Shown: positions 29,670 through 39,221 of the stretch, in pieces | Layout: each line of letters begins with the position of its first letter | Position numbering within the stretch: the stretch's first letter is position 1 | Origin: Pusillimonas sp. TS35 | GTDB lineage: Bacteria; Pseudomonadota; Gammaproteobacteria; Burkholderiales; Burkholderiaceae_B | NCBI RefSeq assembly: GCF_009857885.1 | Contig: NZ_WWER01000005.1 | Coordinates: 248,001 to 312,000 of the forward strand | Length of the DNA: 64,000 bases | Reading direction: 5' to 3' | Notes under the pieces: generated by a model | Database searches by the model: none | Told to the model about the DNA's origin: nothing | Seen by the model: only the letters and a program-made list of their open reading frames with translations | Made by a program: the position numbers and the translations under genes

Positions 29670-31007
29670 ATGAATACCCGCGTCCTTACTGGCATCACCA
29701 CTTCCGGCACGCCCCACCTGGGCAATTACGCTGGCGCTATCCGCCCTTCGATCGAGGCCAGCGCCCAACCCGGCGTCGATGCCTTTTATTTCATGGCCGA
29801 CTTCCACGCGCTGATCAAATGCGACGATCCGCAGCGCATTGCACGATCTCGCCTCGAGATCGCCGCCACATGGTTGGCGGCTGGGCTGGATCCGGACAAG
29901 GTCACTTTCTATCGCCAGTCCGACATTCCCGAGATCCCTGAGTTGTGCTGGATGCTCAACTGCGTTACACCCAAGGGGTTGATGAATCGCGCACACGCCT
30001 ACAAAGCGGCGGTTGACCAGAACACGGCGCGCGACATCGACCCCGACGACGGCGTGACTATGGGCCTGTTCTCTTACCCGGTGTTGATGGCCGCCGACAT
30101 CCTGATGTTCAATGCCAACAGGGTGCCAGTGGGTCGCGATCAGATCCAGCACCTGGAAATGGCGCGCGATATCGCGCAGCGCTTCAACCATCTATATGGT
30201 CGGGGCGAGGACTTCTTCGTGCTGCCTGAGGTGCAGGTGGATGAAGAGGTGGCCACGCTGCCGGGGCTGGACGGGCGCAAAATGTCCAAGAGCTACGACA
30301 ACACCATCCCGCTGTTCGAGGGTGGCGCCAAGGCGCTGCGAACGGCCGTCATGCGCATTGTCACGGATTCGCGCGCGCCTGGCGAACCCAAAGACGCCGA
30401 GAACTCTCATCTTTACACCATTTACCGCGCCTTTGCCACGCCAGCGCAGTCCGCGCAGTTCCGCCAACAGCTTGAAGACGGCATGGGTTGGGGCGACGCC
30501 AAGAATGCGCTGCTCGATCATCTGGAAGGCATACTGGCCCCTATGCGCGAACGCTATATGGCGCTCACCGCCCAGCCCGACCGCATCGAAGACATCCTGC
30601 AAGCTGGCGCCGCCAAGGCCCGCAAGCTGTCGCACCCGTTCATGGAGCAATTGCGCGAGGCAGTCGGGCTGCGTGCGGCATCCAAGCCTGCAGTCGCGGC
30701 AGCGCCCACAGTGGGGGCAAAAAAAGGCAAGCTTGCGCGCTTTGTCAGTTTTCGCGACGAAGACGGCAAATTCCGCTTTCGCCTGATAGCAGGCGACGGG
30801 CAGGAGCTGTTGCTGTCCGAAGCTTTCGATGAACCCAAGGCGGCCGGCGTGGCAATGGCCGCGCTCAAGCGCGAGCCGTTCGACGCGCTGGCCGCCGAGG
30901 TGCAGGGGGGTGTGGCAATTACCGTGCAGGGCAATGTTGTTGCCCACGTCGAGGCCACGGCGCTGCCTTTGGTGCGTGAGGCTATCGCGGCGCTGCAGCA
31001 GGATTGA
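29670..31007 (+). CDS. trpS: Tryptophanyl-tRNA synthetase with a C-terminal YegP-like extension
   Basis: A 445-residue class I synthetase, about 110 residues longer than the E. coli enzyme. Catalytic motifs are TPHLGNYAG (HIGH-like, residue ~16) and KMSKS (residue ~204), with the MADFHALI and GRDQIQHLEMARDIAQRFN segments between them. After residue ~350 comes an extension whose GKFRFRLIAGDGQELLLSEAF core resembles the YegP/DUF1508 fold, then a small beta-rich tail. The extension appears intact and in frame. Its function is unknown. Confidence 0.93.
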   Translation: MNTRVLTGITTSGTPHLGNYAGAIRPSIEASAQPGVDAFYFMADFHALIKCDDPQRIARSRLEIAATWLAAGLDPDKVTFYRQSDIPEIPELCWMLNCVTPKGLMNRAHAYKAAVDQNTARDIDPDDGVTMGLFSYPVLMAADILMFNANRVPVGRDQIQHLEMARDIAQRFNHLYGRGEDFFVLPEVQVDEEVATLPGLDGRKMSKSYDNTIPLFEGGAKALRTAVMRIVTDSRAPGEPKDAENSHLYTIYRAFATPAQSAQFRQQLEDGMGWGDAKNALLDHLEGILAPMRERYMALTAQPDRIEDILQAGAAKARKLSHPFMEQLREAVGLRAASKPAVAAAPTVGAKKGKLARFVSFRDEDGKFRFRLIAGDGQELLLSEAFDEPKAAGVAMAALKREPFDALAAEVQGGVAITVQGNVVAHVEATALPLVREAIAALQQD

Positions 31008-31139
31008 ATGTGCGCAAGGCTACCGGTAGGGGTGGCCCGAGCGCCCAGGCCGTCGCCCTCGGACGTGGCAAGCACCTCATCTCATATGCCTTGCGAGAGG
31101 AGCGCCCTGGCGTCAGTGCAGGCTCTGGATGCCTGCGCC

Positions 31140-31670
31140 CTACAGGCAGAGTCCCGCCGCCAGAGACAGCCGGGCGCACAGGTCGAGAATGTCGGCCGCC
31201 TGCTCGCGATAGACCAGGACTACCTGGAAATCGTTGGTGTAGCTTTCACCAAAGCTGATGAGTTGGTAGCGCGGGTGATGCGCCAGTAATTGCGCGTCAA
31301 CCCAGCGATAAAAGTCGGCAACAGTTTCGAAATCGTTGTCTTCGTAGGGGTACTCAGGCAGTTGAGGCTGCTCGAAGGCATCGATGATCTGTTCATAAAG
31401 CTCATCGACCGTATCGGACACGGCGAAATAGTCTTCGAGCTCCAGAAACACGATATAGGCGGTTACGCCCTTTGGGTCGTACTGCGCCACATTGGCGGCG
31501 TTGTTGCCGTAATAGGTGCGCAGCGTGCCGGCTGGGTCGGCGTCCGCTTGCAGGCAGATGTCCACCACCCGCGAAACCTCATGCGGGTCCAGGTCGTCGC
31601 ACGACAGCATGCGCACCAGCGCCTGCAACATCGATTGCCGTGTGGTGTCATCCAACGAGGTTGTGCTCAT
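31140..31670 (-). CDS. Conserved-looking acidic protein of unknown function
   Basis: A 176-residue acidic protein (many Asp/Glu, few basic residues) with no signal peptide or membrane segment. Features are an N-terminal helical part with DDLDPHEVSRVVDICLQADADP, an aromatic-rich middle (LELEDYFAVSDTVDELYEQIIDAF), and a C-terminal part with FYRWVDAQLLAHHPRYQLISFGESYTNDFQVVLV. I do not recognise the family. The start ATG lies 3 bp after the tex stop, with AAGG just upstream, so it is translated from the tex transcript. Codon use resembles the neighbours, which supports a real gene. Confidence 0.75.
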   Translation of the reverse strand: MSTTSLDDTTRQSMLQALVRMLSCDDLDPHEVSRVVDICLQADADPAGTLRTYYGNNAANVAQYDPKGVTAYIVFLELEDYFAVSDTVDELYEQIIDAFEQPQLPEYPYEDNDFETVADFYRWVDAQLLAHHPRYQLISFGESYTNDFQVVLVYREQAADILDLCARLSLAAGLCL

Positions 31671-31673
31671 GCC

Positions 31674-34037
31674 TTACCTTTTGAGTTTGGCAAAGGCGGC
31701 CGCCATGGCACCTGTGCCTGCGCTTTGCTGTGCTTGCCCACCCTGTCGGCCATCGCCGCGCCGGCTTTGGGATGCAGGCCGGTCGCCACCACGGCGCGCG
31801 GGTGGGGCGTCGTCGTCCAGGCGCATGGTCAGGCCGATGCGCTTGCGCGCCGCATCGACCTCTTGAACCTTGACCTTGACCATCTGGCCCACACGCACGA
31901 CATCGCGCGGATCTTTCACATAGGTGTTGGAGAGGGCCGAGATATGCACCAGGCCGTCCTGGTGCACCCCGATGTCGACGAATGCGCCGAAATTGGCAAC
32001 GTTGGTGACCACGCCTTCCAGGATCATGCCTGTGTGCAAGTCCGCCAAAGTGTTGACACCTTCCTTGAACTGGGCCGTCTTGAACTCGGGGCGCGGGTCG
32101 CGGCCGGGTTTCTCGATCTCTTGGAAAATATCGCGCACGGTGGGCAGCCCGAAGCGTTCGTTGGTGAAATCGGCCGGTGACACCCCTTTGAGCGCGCCCT
32201 GGCGGCCCATGACCTGGCGGGCATCGGCCTGGATGCGGGCGAGAATACGCTCGACCACTGGATAGGCTTCGGGGTGGACGGATGAGGCATCGAGCGGATT
32301 GGCGCCATTGGGTATGCGCAGAAACCCCGCTGCCTGCTCGAATGCCTTGTCGCCGAAACGAGGCACGTTGAGCAGCGCTTTACGATCGGGGAAGGCGCCC
32401 TTGTCATCGCGCCACGCGACGATGTTGCGGGCCAGTGTGGCATTCAGCCCCGACACCCGGCTGAGCAGCGGCGCGGACGCCGTGTTGACGTCGACGCCCA
32501 CCGCGTTCACGCAGTCTTCGATCACGGCATCGAGCGAACGCGCCAATTCGCGCTGGTTGACGTCGTGCTGGTACTGGCCTACGCCGATGGCCTTGGGCTC
32601 GATCTTGACGAGCTCTGCCAGCGGATCCTGCAGCCGGCGGGCAATGGATACGGCGCCACGCAGGCTGACGTCGAGGTCGGGGAACTCGGCCGCCGCCAGC
32701 TCGGACGCAGAATACACCGATGCGCCGGCCTCGGACACCATGACCTTGGTGACTTTCAGGTCGGGAAAGCGCTCGAACATGTCAGCAACCAGCTTTTCGG
32801 TTTCGCGTGATGCGGTGCCGTTGCCGATGGCGATCAGCGCGATCTTGTGGCGTAGTGTTAGCGCGGCCAAGGTGTTGATGCTGCCTTCGCGGTCGCGCCG
32901 GGGCTCGAAGGGATAAACAGTGGCGGTGTCGAGCAGCTTGCCGGTTGCGTCGATGGCGGCTACCTTGACGCCTGTGCGTATGCCGGGATCCAGGCCCAGT
33001 ACGGCCTTGGGGCCTGCCGGTGCGGCGAGCAGCAGGTCTTTCAGGTTGGCGGCAAATACCCGTATGGCTTCTTCCTCCGCGTTGTCGCGCAGGCGGCCGA
33101 TGAGCTCGGTTTCAAAAGCGGTAAGCAGCTTGACCCGCCATGTCCAGCGGCAGACCTCACCCAGCCAGCGGCCACGCGGGGCGGCGTCGAGGGCGAAATC
33201 GGCATCGACGCCCAGGAAGCGGGCGACGCGTTCGACGCAAGGGTGGGGCGTGCGCGCCTCGAGTTCGGCATCCAGGCCCAGGCGCAGGTCGAGCACGCCT
33301 TGCTGGCGGCCGCGCAGCAGTGCCAGCATGCGATGCGAGGGCAGCGAACGCAGGCGTTCGTTGAAATCGAACCAGTCGCGGAAGTTATCGCCCTCGGCTT
33401 CTTTGCCTTCCACCACTTTGGCGTACAGCATGCCGGTATTCCAGAGATGCTCGCGCAGATCTGCAAGCAGATCTGCGTTTTCGGCATACCGCTCGGCCAG
33501 GATGTCGCGCGCGCCGTCGAGCGCTGCCTTGGCATCTTTGACGCCAGCCTCTTCGTTGATATAGGCCTGGGCCAGCGCGGCGGGATCGCAGCCTGTATCG
33601 GCCAGAATGGCGTCGGCCAGCGGCTCCAGGCCCGCCTCACGCGCGATTTGCGCACGCGTGCGGCGTTTGGGCTTATAGGGGGCGTAAAGGTCTTCGAGGC
33701 GTTGCTTGGTGTCCGCGCCGAGGAGGTCTTTTTCGAGCTCGGGGGTGAGCTTGCCTTGCTGTGCGATCGACTCGAGGATGGCGCTGCGCCGGCTTTCAAG
33801 CTCGCGTACATAGGCCAGCCGTACTTCGAGGTTGCGCAACACGGTGTCATCAAGCCCGCCAGTCGCCTCTTTGCGATAGCGCGCAATAAAAGGCACGGTG
33901 GCGCCATCGTCGAGCAGTTCGACCGCAGCGGCGATCTGCGCCGCGCGCACGCCCAGTTCGGTAGCCAACATGGCGACGATGCGGGCAGGGTCGCTGGCAT
34001 AGGCGGTGGAAACGGCAGAAGCTAGGGTTTCGGTCAT
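31674..34037 (-). CDS. tex: Transcription accessory/RNA-binding protein Tex
   Basis: A 787-residue protein with Tex architecture: N-terminal helical domain ([17 protein letters not shown]), the long HtH-rich core, a YqgF/RNase H-like domain ([19 protein letters not shown], around residue 345), helix-hairpin-helix repeats ([28 protein letters not shown]) and an S1 RNA-binding domain near residues 670-740 ([21 protein letters not shown]). Tex was first described in Bordetella pertussis as affecting toxin gene expression. The last ~45 residues are Arg/Gly/Gln-rich. It is divergent from the helicase gene at 34174. Confidence 0.95.
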   Translation of the reverse strand: MTETLASAVSTAYASDPARIVAMLATELGVRAAQIAAAVELLDDGATVPFIARYRKEATGGLDDTVLRNLEVRLAYVRELESRRSAILESIAQQGKLTPELEKDLLGADTKQRLEDLYAPYKPKRRTRAQIAREAGLEPLADAILADTGCDPAALAQAYINEEAGVKDAKAALDGARDILAERYAENADLLADLREHLWNTGMLYAKVVEGKEAEGDNFRDWFDFNERLRSLPSHRMLALLRGRQQGVLDLRLGLDAELEARTPHPCVERVARFLGVDADFALDAAPRGRWLGEVCRWTWRVKLLTAFETELIGRLRDNAEEEAIRVFAANLKDLLLAAPAGPKAVLGLDPGIRTGVKVAAIDATGKLLDTATVYPFEPRRDREGSINTLAALTLRHKIALIAIGNGTASRETEKLVADMFERFPDLKVTKVMVSEAGASVYSASELAAAEFPDLDVSLRGAVSIARRLQDPLAELVKIEPKAIGVGQYQHDVNQRELARSLDAVIEDCVNAVGVDVNTASAPLLSRVSGLNATLARNIVAWRDDKGAFPDRKALLNVPRFGDKAFEQAAGFLRIPNGANPLDASSVHPEAYPVVERILARIQADARQVMGRQGALKGVSPADFTNERFGLPTVRDIFQEIEKPGRDPRPEFKTAQFKEGVNTLADLHTGMILEGVVTNVANFGAFVDIGVHQDGLVHISALSNTYVKDPRDVVRVGQMVKVKVQEVDAARKRIGLTMRLDDDAPPARRGGDRPASQSRRGDGRQGGQAQQSAGTGAMAAAFAKLKR

Positions 34038-34173
34038 GCTTGGTGCTCAAAAACGATCAATCACGCGGCGCATTGTGCCATATCGGCGCACGGGCGAAAA
34101 TCGGCCATGCCCCGATGGCGCGGGTGCGGATACTGTGCGAAAATCCAGTCCTTGCGTCTGTGCGCCATTCACC

Positions 34174-36351
34174 ATGTTATTCCAGGAAATCTCCGAAATC
34201 TTCGCCGCCGACGGGCCCATCGCCCAGGCGGTGCCCGGTTATCGCCCGCGCCAGGCGCAGCAAGAGCTCGCCCGCGCCATCGAAGAAACGCTGCAGGCGC
34301 GCGGTGCTCTGGTGGCCGAGGCAGGCACCGGTACGGGGAAAACCTGGGCCTATCTGGTGCCTGCCTTCATCAGCGGTGGCAAGGCGCTTATCTCAACCGG
34401 CACGCGCACGCTGCAAGACCAGCTCTTTCGCCGCGACATCCCGCGCCTGCGCGATGCGCTGGGCCTGCCGGTTACCGTCGCGTTGCTCAAGGGGCGCGGC
34501 AACTATGTGTGCCACTACCATCTCGGCCGCCTCTCCGGCGACGACCGCGCGCTCAAGTCGCGGGCCGAGGTCGGGCAGTTGCGCCGTATCCAGATGTTCG
34601 CGCTCGAGTCCCGCACGGGCGACCGCGGCGACCTGGCCGACGTCCCTGAAGACGCTGATATCTGGAACCGCGTCACCTCCACGCGCGAAAACTGCCTGGG
34701 GCAGGAATGCCCGCATGTCAAAGACTGCTTTGTCAACAAGGCCCGCCGCCAGGCCCAGGATGCCGACATCGTGGTCGTGAACCACGCGCTGTTCATGGCC
34801 GATCTCGCCCTGCGCGAAGAAGGCATCACCGATCTACTGCCCGAGGTCGATCTGGTCGTCTTCGACGAAGCCCACCAGTTGCCCGATATCGCCACACGCT
34901 TCCTCGGCAGCAGTGTGTCGTCGCATCACCTGCTTGATCTGTCCCGTGCGGTCGAGGCGGCGGGGCTCGCCCATGCACGCGAATCCACCAACTGGAGCGA
35001 AGCGGGCAAAGGCATCGAAAGCGCGGCCCGGGCGCTGCGCCTTGCAGCCGCACCGGTCGAGCGCCTGCCCGGCCACAAGGCCACTTTCGAAGCCATGCCC
35101 AATGCCGCCGAATTCGACCAGGCACTCGAAGACCTCATCGAAAGGCTGGACAAAACCGCACGGCTGCTGGGCGTGGTCGCGGAAAAGCACCCAGATCTTG
35201 CCGCTGTCCTCAACACCTGCCAAGACTTGCGCGCTCGCTTGTTCCGCTGGAGCCAACCCGACAGGCAAGGCCGCAACGCGCTCGCGCCTGACGCTCTGGC
35301 CCCGCAGCAGGCTGCTACAGAGGGCGAGGCGCATGCCGCCGATGAGCCAGGCGGGCATGCGCCCCATGGCGCTTCCGCAGCGCATGGCATGCGCGAAAAC
35401 AAGCGTCGCGATCTCGCCGAGCCCGATGGCGCGCAAGATACAGGCACCACCGATGATCCCCGCTATGCGGATGCCACTGAACCGTCGGTACGGTGGGTAG
35501 AGCAGGGCACGCATTACATGCGCCTGCACAGTGCGCCGCTGTCGGTGGCGCGGCTGTTTTCACGCAGCCGCAAGCGCGGTCAGGCCTGGGTGCTTACCTC
35601 TGCAACGCTGTCCGTGCAGGGCGATTTTGGTCACTTCGTCCGCCAACTGGGGTTGTGGGATGCCGACACCATGCAATGGGAATCCCCCTTCGACTACCCC
35701 AGCCAAGGGGTGCTGTACGTACCCAAGACACTGCCCCTTCCCAACGATCGCCGCTTCAACGAATGCTTTGTCGATACGCTCATGCCGCTGGTGCGCGCTA
35801 CGTCGGGCGGTGTACTGGTGTTGTGCACAACCTTGCGCGCTGTCGATCAGATTGCTGATCTGCTGTCCGAACGCTTCGATGACGAAAGCATCGACCGCCT
35901 GTTGCTGCGGCAGGGAGAAAGCTCCCGCCGTGTGCTGCTCGAGCGTTTTCGCGGCGGCAGCAATGCGGTGCTGGTCGGTAGCGCCAGTTTCTGGGAAGGC
36001 ATCGACGTACCGGGCGACGCACTCACATTGGTGGCCATCGACAAGCTCCCCTTCGCCCCGCCTGATGATCCCGTACTTGAGGCACGCCTGAACCAATGCC
36101 GCATCCGGGGTGGTAACCCTTTCATGGAATATCAGTTGCCCGAAGCCGCCATCGCGCTCAAGCAGGGCGCAGGCCGTCTGATCCGCTCTGAGCGCGATTG
36201 GGGGGTGCTGATGGTGGGCGATACACGTATGGTTGAAAAACCCTACGGGCGCCTTCTGTGGCGCGGTTTGCCGCCGTTTGCCCGCACGCGGGAAGCCGCG
36301 CAGGCGCTGGCGTTTTTGCGTAGCCGTCAGGCCAGCACCGAGCCTGCATAA
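34174..36351 (+). CDS. DinG/YoaA-type ATP-dependent DNA helicase (XPD-like)
   Basis: A 725-residue superfamily 2 helicase. It has Walker A EAGTGTGKTWAYLVP, DEAH box VVFDEAHQLPD and the C-terminal motifs SATL and GSASFWEGIDVPG. Between Walker A and the DEAH box, YVCHYH and NCLGQECPHVKDCF supply four cysteines for an XPD-like [4Fe-4S] cluster. Residues ~365-430 form a hydrophilic, low-complexity insert absent from short homologues. The ATG at 34174 is used; an upstream frame to 34006 overlaps tex. It probably acts in DNA repair or replication restart. YoaA and DinG cannot be separated with certainty. Confidence 0.88.
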   Translation: MLFQEISEIFAADGPIAQAVPGYRPRQAQQELARAIEETLQARGALVAEAGTGTGKTWAYLVPAFISGGKALISTGTRTLQDQLFRRDIPRLRDALGLPVTVALLKGRGNYVCHYHLGRLSGDDRALKSRAEVGQLRRIQMFALESRTGDRGDLADVPEDADIWNRVTSTRENCLGQECPHVKDCFVNKARRQAQDADIVVVNHALFMADLALREEGITDLLPEVDLVVFDEAHQLPDIATRFLGSSVSSHHLLDLSRAVEAAGLAHARESTNWSEAGKGIESAARALRLAAAPVERLPGHKATFEAMPNAAEFDQALEDLIERLDKTARLLGVVAEKHPDLAAVLNTCQDLRARLFRWSQPDRQGRNALAPDALAPQQAATEGEAHAADEPGGHAPHGASAAHGMRENKRRDLAEPDGAQDTGTTDDPRYADATEPSVRWVEQGTHYMRLHSAPLSVARLFSRSRKRGQAWVLTSATLSVQGDFGHFVRQLGLWDADTMQWESPFDYPSQGVLYVPKTLPLPNDRRFNECFVDTLMPLVRATSGGVLVLCTTLRAVDQIADLLSERFDDESIDRLLLRQGESSRRVLLERFRGGSNAVLVGSASFWEGIDVPGDALTLVAIDKLPFAPPDDPVLEARLNQCRIRGGNPFMEYQLPEAAIALKQGAGRLIRSERDWGVLMVGDTRMVEKPYGRLLWRGLPPFARTREAAQALAFLRSRQASTEPA

Positions 36352-36470
36352 CCCGCCCTGCGGTCGCGATGGCAGACTGGGTGCGGCGAAATAAAGCAAT
36401 GGCGGCGCCCGGTTTTGCAGGGCGTGCGCCGCGCGCGCCTTTTCGCTACGCCTTTTGCAGGGCGGCTGCC

Positions 36471-37319
36471 CTATAGCCAGTTAAACGGGTTAAGCATGCT
36501 GCCGCTGGGCTCGTCCAGCCCTTGCTTGTAATACTTGCTGTCTGGGTAATTGGTGTCCAGCACCCGCTTGCTGTCGTCGCGCAAGGCGGTCAGGCCCAGT
36601 TTGTCGTACGACAGCACCATGATGTACAGGGCTTTTTCGGCAATGGGCACGCCCTGGAAGTCGGTGATTACCGTTTTGGCACGATTGACCGCCGCAACAT
36701 AGGCGCCGCGCTCATAGTAATACTGTGCCACGTGCACTTCGTTTTCGGCAATGGTGTTCACCAGCCACGCTACGCGCTTGCGTGCGTCGGCGGCATAACG
36801 GCTGTCGGGGTAGCGTTTGATCAGATCGTTGAAGGCGTCGTACGATTCACGCAGGCCCTTGGGATCGCGCTCGCTCGGGTCTTGCCGGGTAAATTTCGAG
36901 AACGCGGCGCTGGGCGGTGTGAAGGTAATCAGGCCCTTCAGGTACAGCATGTAGTCTGTGCCTGGATGATTGGGGTACTGACGCTCGAACCGATCGATGG
37001 CGGCCAGCGCTTGTTCGGGCTCTTCGTCTTTCCAGTTTACATAGGCCTGATCAATGAGGGCCTGCTGCGCGTAATTGCCGAAAGGGTAGCGGGCTTCAAC
37101 AGCCTCCAGGCGCTTGCGTGCATCGGTCCAGTTGCCGGCCGTCATTTCGGCTTTGGCGTCTTGGTACAACCGGTCGGCGCTCCACCCTGCAGTTTTGTCT
37201 TGCTCAGGCTTGATGCTGCCGCACCCGGCGGCCAGCAGGACGGCCAGCAGCCCGAATACCGCCAGGCCCTGCCGTAGGCGGCCGCGTAAGCCGGCCGTGT
37301 TGAAATCGTTGAGAGTCAC
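36471..37319 (-). CDS. bamD: Outer membrane protein assembly factor BamD (lipoprotein)
   Basis: A 282-residue lipoprotein: a signal peptide with lipobox LLAAGC (Cys33) followed by TPR-type repeats (YQDAKAEMTAGNWTDARKRLEAVEARYPFGNYAQQALIDQAYVNWK region). DYMLYLKGL and the RDPKGLRESYDAFNDLIKRYPDSRYAADA segment are classic BamD. It helps BamA insert beta-barrel proteins. It is divergent from rluD, a conserved pairing. In the 119-bp gap to the helicase gene a 12-bp direct repeat (36413-36424 and 36453-36464) is visible. Confidence 0.95.
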   Translation of the reverse strand: MTLNDFNTAGLRGRLRQGLAVFGLLAVLLAAGCGSIKPEQDKTAGWSADRLYQDAKAEMTAGNWTDARKRLEAVEARYPFGNYAQQALIDQAYVNWKDEEPEQALAAIDRFERQYPNHPGTDYMLYLKGLITFTPPSAAFSKFTRQDPSERDPKGLRESYDAFNDLIKRYPDSRYAADARKRVAWLVNTIAENEVHVAQYYYERGAYVAAVNRAKTVITDFQGVPIAEKALYIMVLSYDKLGLTALRDDSKRVLDTNYPDSKYYKQGLDEPSGSMLNPFNWL

Positions 37320-37369
37320 AAAAACATCCTTGATGTTAGCATTGCACGCTGATTATATGATTTGTCGCC

Positions 37370-38332
37370 ATGCCTGACACGGATATCTCCAAAGACGCCC
37401 TCCCGGCCGGCGAGCCGGTCGAGTTTACATTGGGCGCGGGCGCGCGGCCCGATCGCCTTGACAAGGTGCTGGCGGGCTTGCTGCCCGATCACTCCCGCAG
37501 TCGTCTGCAGCAATGGATAGAAGCGGGCCACGTGCTGGTCAATGGCCGCTCGGCCTCGCGCAAGCAGATGGCGGGCCCCGGCGATGCCATTACCGTCTGG
37601 GCGCAGTCGCCGCCCGAGGCGCTGGCTTTCGTACCCGAAGACATATCCTTCACCGTGGTGGCCGACAGCCCCGACTGGATCGTGGTTGACAAGCCTGCAG
37701 GCTTGGTGACGCATCCGGGCGCCGGCAACTGGCACGGCACGTTGTTGAACGGCCTGCTGTTCCGCTATCCCGAACTTGCCAGCGTGGCGCGTGCCGGTAT
37801 CGTGCATCGCCTCGACAAAGACACGTCAGGGCTGCTGGTTGTGGCGCGTCACGAAAAGGCGCAAACCAGTTTGGTCAGGCAATTGCAGGCCCGTACCGTA
37901 AGCCGTGAATACTTTGCCTTGGTGCACGGTCGCCTGACACAGGCTGGTACGGTTGATGCACCCATCGGGCGCGACCCGCGCGTACCTGTGCGCATGTCGG
38001 CCGAAAGGCCTATTGCGCCCAAGCCCGCCATCACGCATTATGCGCCGCTGCGCAACGGCCTGACACCCGAAGACAAACACGTGGCGCTGGTGCAGTGTGT
38101 ACTCGAAACCGGCCGCACGCATCAGATCCGCGTGCATATGGCCAGCATCGGACATCCGTTGGTGGGTGATGTGCTCTACGGCGGCCGGCCGCTTGCCGGG
38201 GCCGGGCGCCAGATGCTGCACGCGCGCGCCCTGCGTTTCGACGACTACTCCGGCGGTGAGCGAGTGGCCTTCGAGGCGCCGCTGCCCGCCGATTATCAAC
38301 AGGTATTGGATACGATCGCATGGGACAACTGA
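37370..38332 (+). CDS. rluD: 23S rRNA pseudouridine synthase RluD
   Basis: A 320-residue enzyme with an N-terminal S4 RNA-binding domain (RLDKVLAGLLPDHSRSRLQQWIEAGHVLVNG) and the RluA-type catalytic motif HRLDKDTSGLLVVA with catalytic Asp149. ETGRTHQIRVHMASIGHPLVGD is the family's C-terminal motif. Divergence from bamD is the usual RluD context. It overlaps pgeF by 13 bp. Confidence 0.95.
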   Translation: MPDTDISKDALPAGEPVEFTLGAGARPDRLDKVLAGLLPDHSRSRLQQWIEAGHVLVNGRSASRKQMAGPGDAITVWAQSPPEALAFVPEDISFTVVADSPDWIVVDKPAGLVTHPGAGNWHGTLLNGLLFRYPELASVARAGIVHRLDKDTSGLLVVARHEKAQTSLVRQLQARTVSREYFALVHGRLTQAGTVDAPIGRDPRVPVRMSAERPIAPKPAITHYAPLRNGLTPEDKHVALVQCVLETGRTHQIRVHMASIGHPLVGDVLYGGRPLAGAGRQMLHARALRFDDYSGGERVAFEAPLPADYQQVLDTIAWDN

Positions 38333-39111
38333 AACAATCCGGGGCGCCCCAGTTCGTATCGGGCCAGCCATGGCCGGGCGTCGATTATTTCTGCACCACG
38401 CGGCAGGGTGGCGTGAGCCGTGGGCCATGGACGTCCTTCAATCTCGGCCTGCATGCGGGCGACGAGCCGGCTAACGTCCAGGCCAACAGGCAGGTGCTGC
38501 GTGCCGCGCTGCCCGATGAGCCGCTCTGGCTGCGCCAGGTGCACGGTGCGCAGGTGTGCGATGCGGATACTTTCGGCGCAGGCTACCCCGCGCAACCGCC
38601 CGAGGCAGATGCGGCCGTGACGACTCGACCGGGGCGTGTACTGGCCATCATGACAGCCGATTGCTTGCCCGTGGTCATTGCCGATACAGGTGGAAACGCA
38701 CTGGGCGTGGCGCATGCGGGCTGGCGTGGCCTGGCGGAGGGTGTGATCGAGCAGGTGATGGCGGCGCTGCGTGCCCGCGCACCCCATGCGCAGGGTTGGC
38801 GGGCATGGATAGGCCCGGCGATCAGCCAAGCCCGCTTTGAAGTAGGCGCCGAGGTTTACCGTGCCTTTGTTGATGGCGATGCGCAGGCCGCCATGTATTT
38901 TGCCGCGCGGCCGCTGGGGGGCGAGGCCAAGTGGCTGGCCGATCTGCCTGGCCTTGCACGGATGCGCCTGTACCGCGCTGGTGTCAGGGATATTGAGCTC
39001 AGCGGCATATGCGCAGCTGTAACATCGGAACATTACTATTCATATAGGCGTGATGCAACCACAGGGCGCATGGCCACCGTGGCTTGGTTGAGCGGCCCGC
39101 CACATCGCTAG
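38320..39111 (+). CDS. pgeF: Peptidoglycan editing factor PgeF (YfiH, multicopper polyphenol oxidase family)
   Basis: A 263-residue protein with the conserved motifs LRQVHGAQV, TADCLPVVIAD and VAHAGWRGLAEG, which supply the His-Cys-His metal/active site of the YfiH family. In E. coli PgeF removes peptidoglycan precursors carrying L-Ser in place of L-Ala. Its start lies inside rluD (13-bp overlap), so the two are translationally coupled. A phaC promoter candidate lies just after its stop. Confidence 0.92.
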   Translation: MGQLKQSGAPQFVSGQPWPGVDYFCTTRQGGVSRGPWTSFNLGLHAGDEPANVQANRQVLRAALPDEPLWLRQVHGAQVCDADTFGAGYPAQPPEADAAVTTRPGRVLAIMTADCLPVVIADTGGNALGVAHAGWRGLAEGVIEQVMAALRARAPHAQGWRAWIGPAISQARFEVGAEVYRAFVDGDAQAAMYFAARPLGGEAKWLADLPGLARMRLYRAGVRDIELSGICAAVTSEHYYSYRRDATTGRMATVAWLSGPPHR

Positions 39112-39123
39112 CGACTTTACCTA

Positions 39124-39201
39124 TTGACACACCGAGTGTTGCCGGACACCATGAATCCAAGAAGCACGCAACACAAGCATTACAGGCGGCAAAGGCAACA
39201 C
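39124..39201 (+). promoter_or_regulatory. Candidate sigma-70 promoter and GTGTTGC/GCAACAC dyad upstream of phaC
   Basis: TTGACA at 39124-39129 is a perfect -35. A weak -10 (CACCAT, 39147-39152) follows after 17 bp. The word GTGTTGC at 39136-39142 lies in the spacer, and its complement GCAACAC recurs at 39168-39174 and 39195-39201. A similar word lies before phaB, so these may be PhaR-type repressor sites. Confidence 0.45.
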
Positions 39202-39221
39202 GAGCGGAAGGAGGGGCTCAT

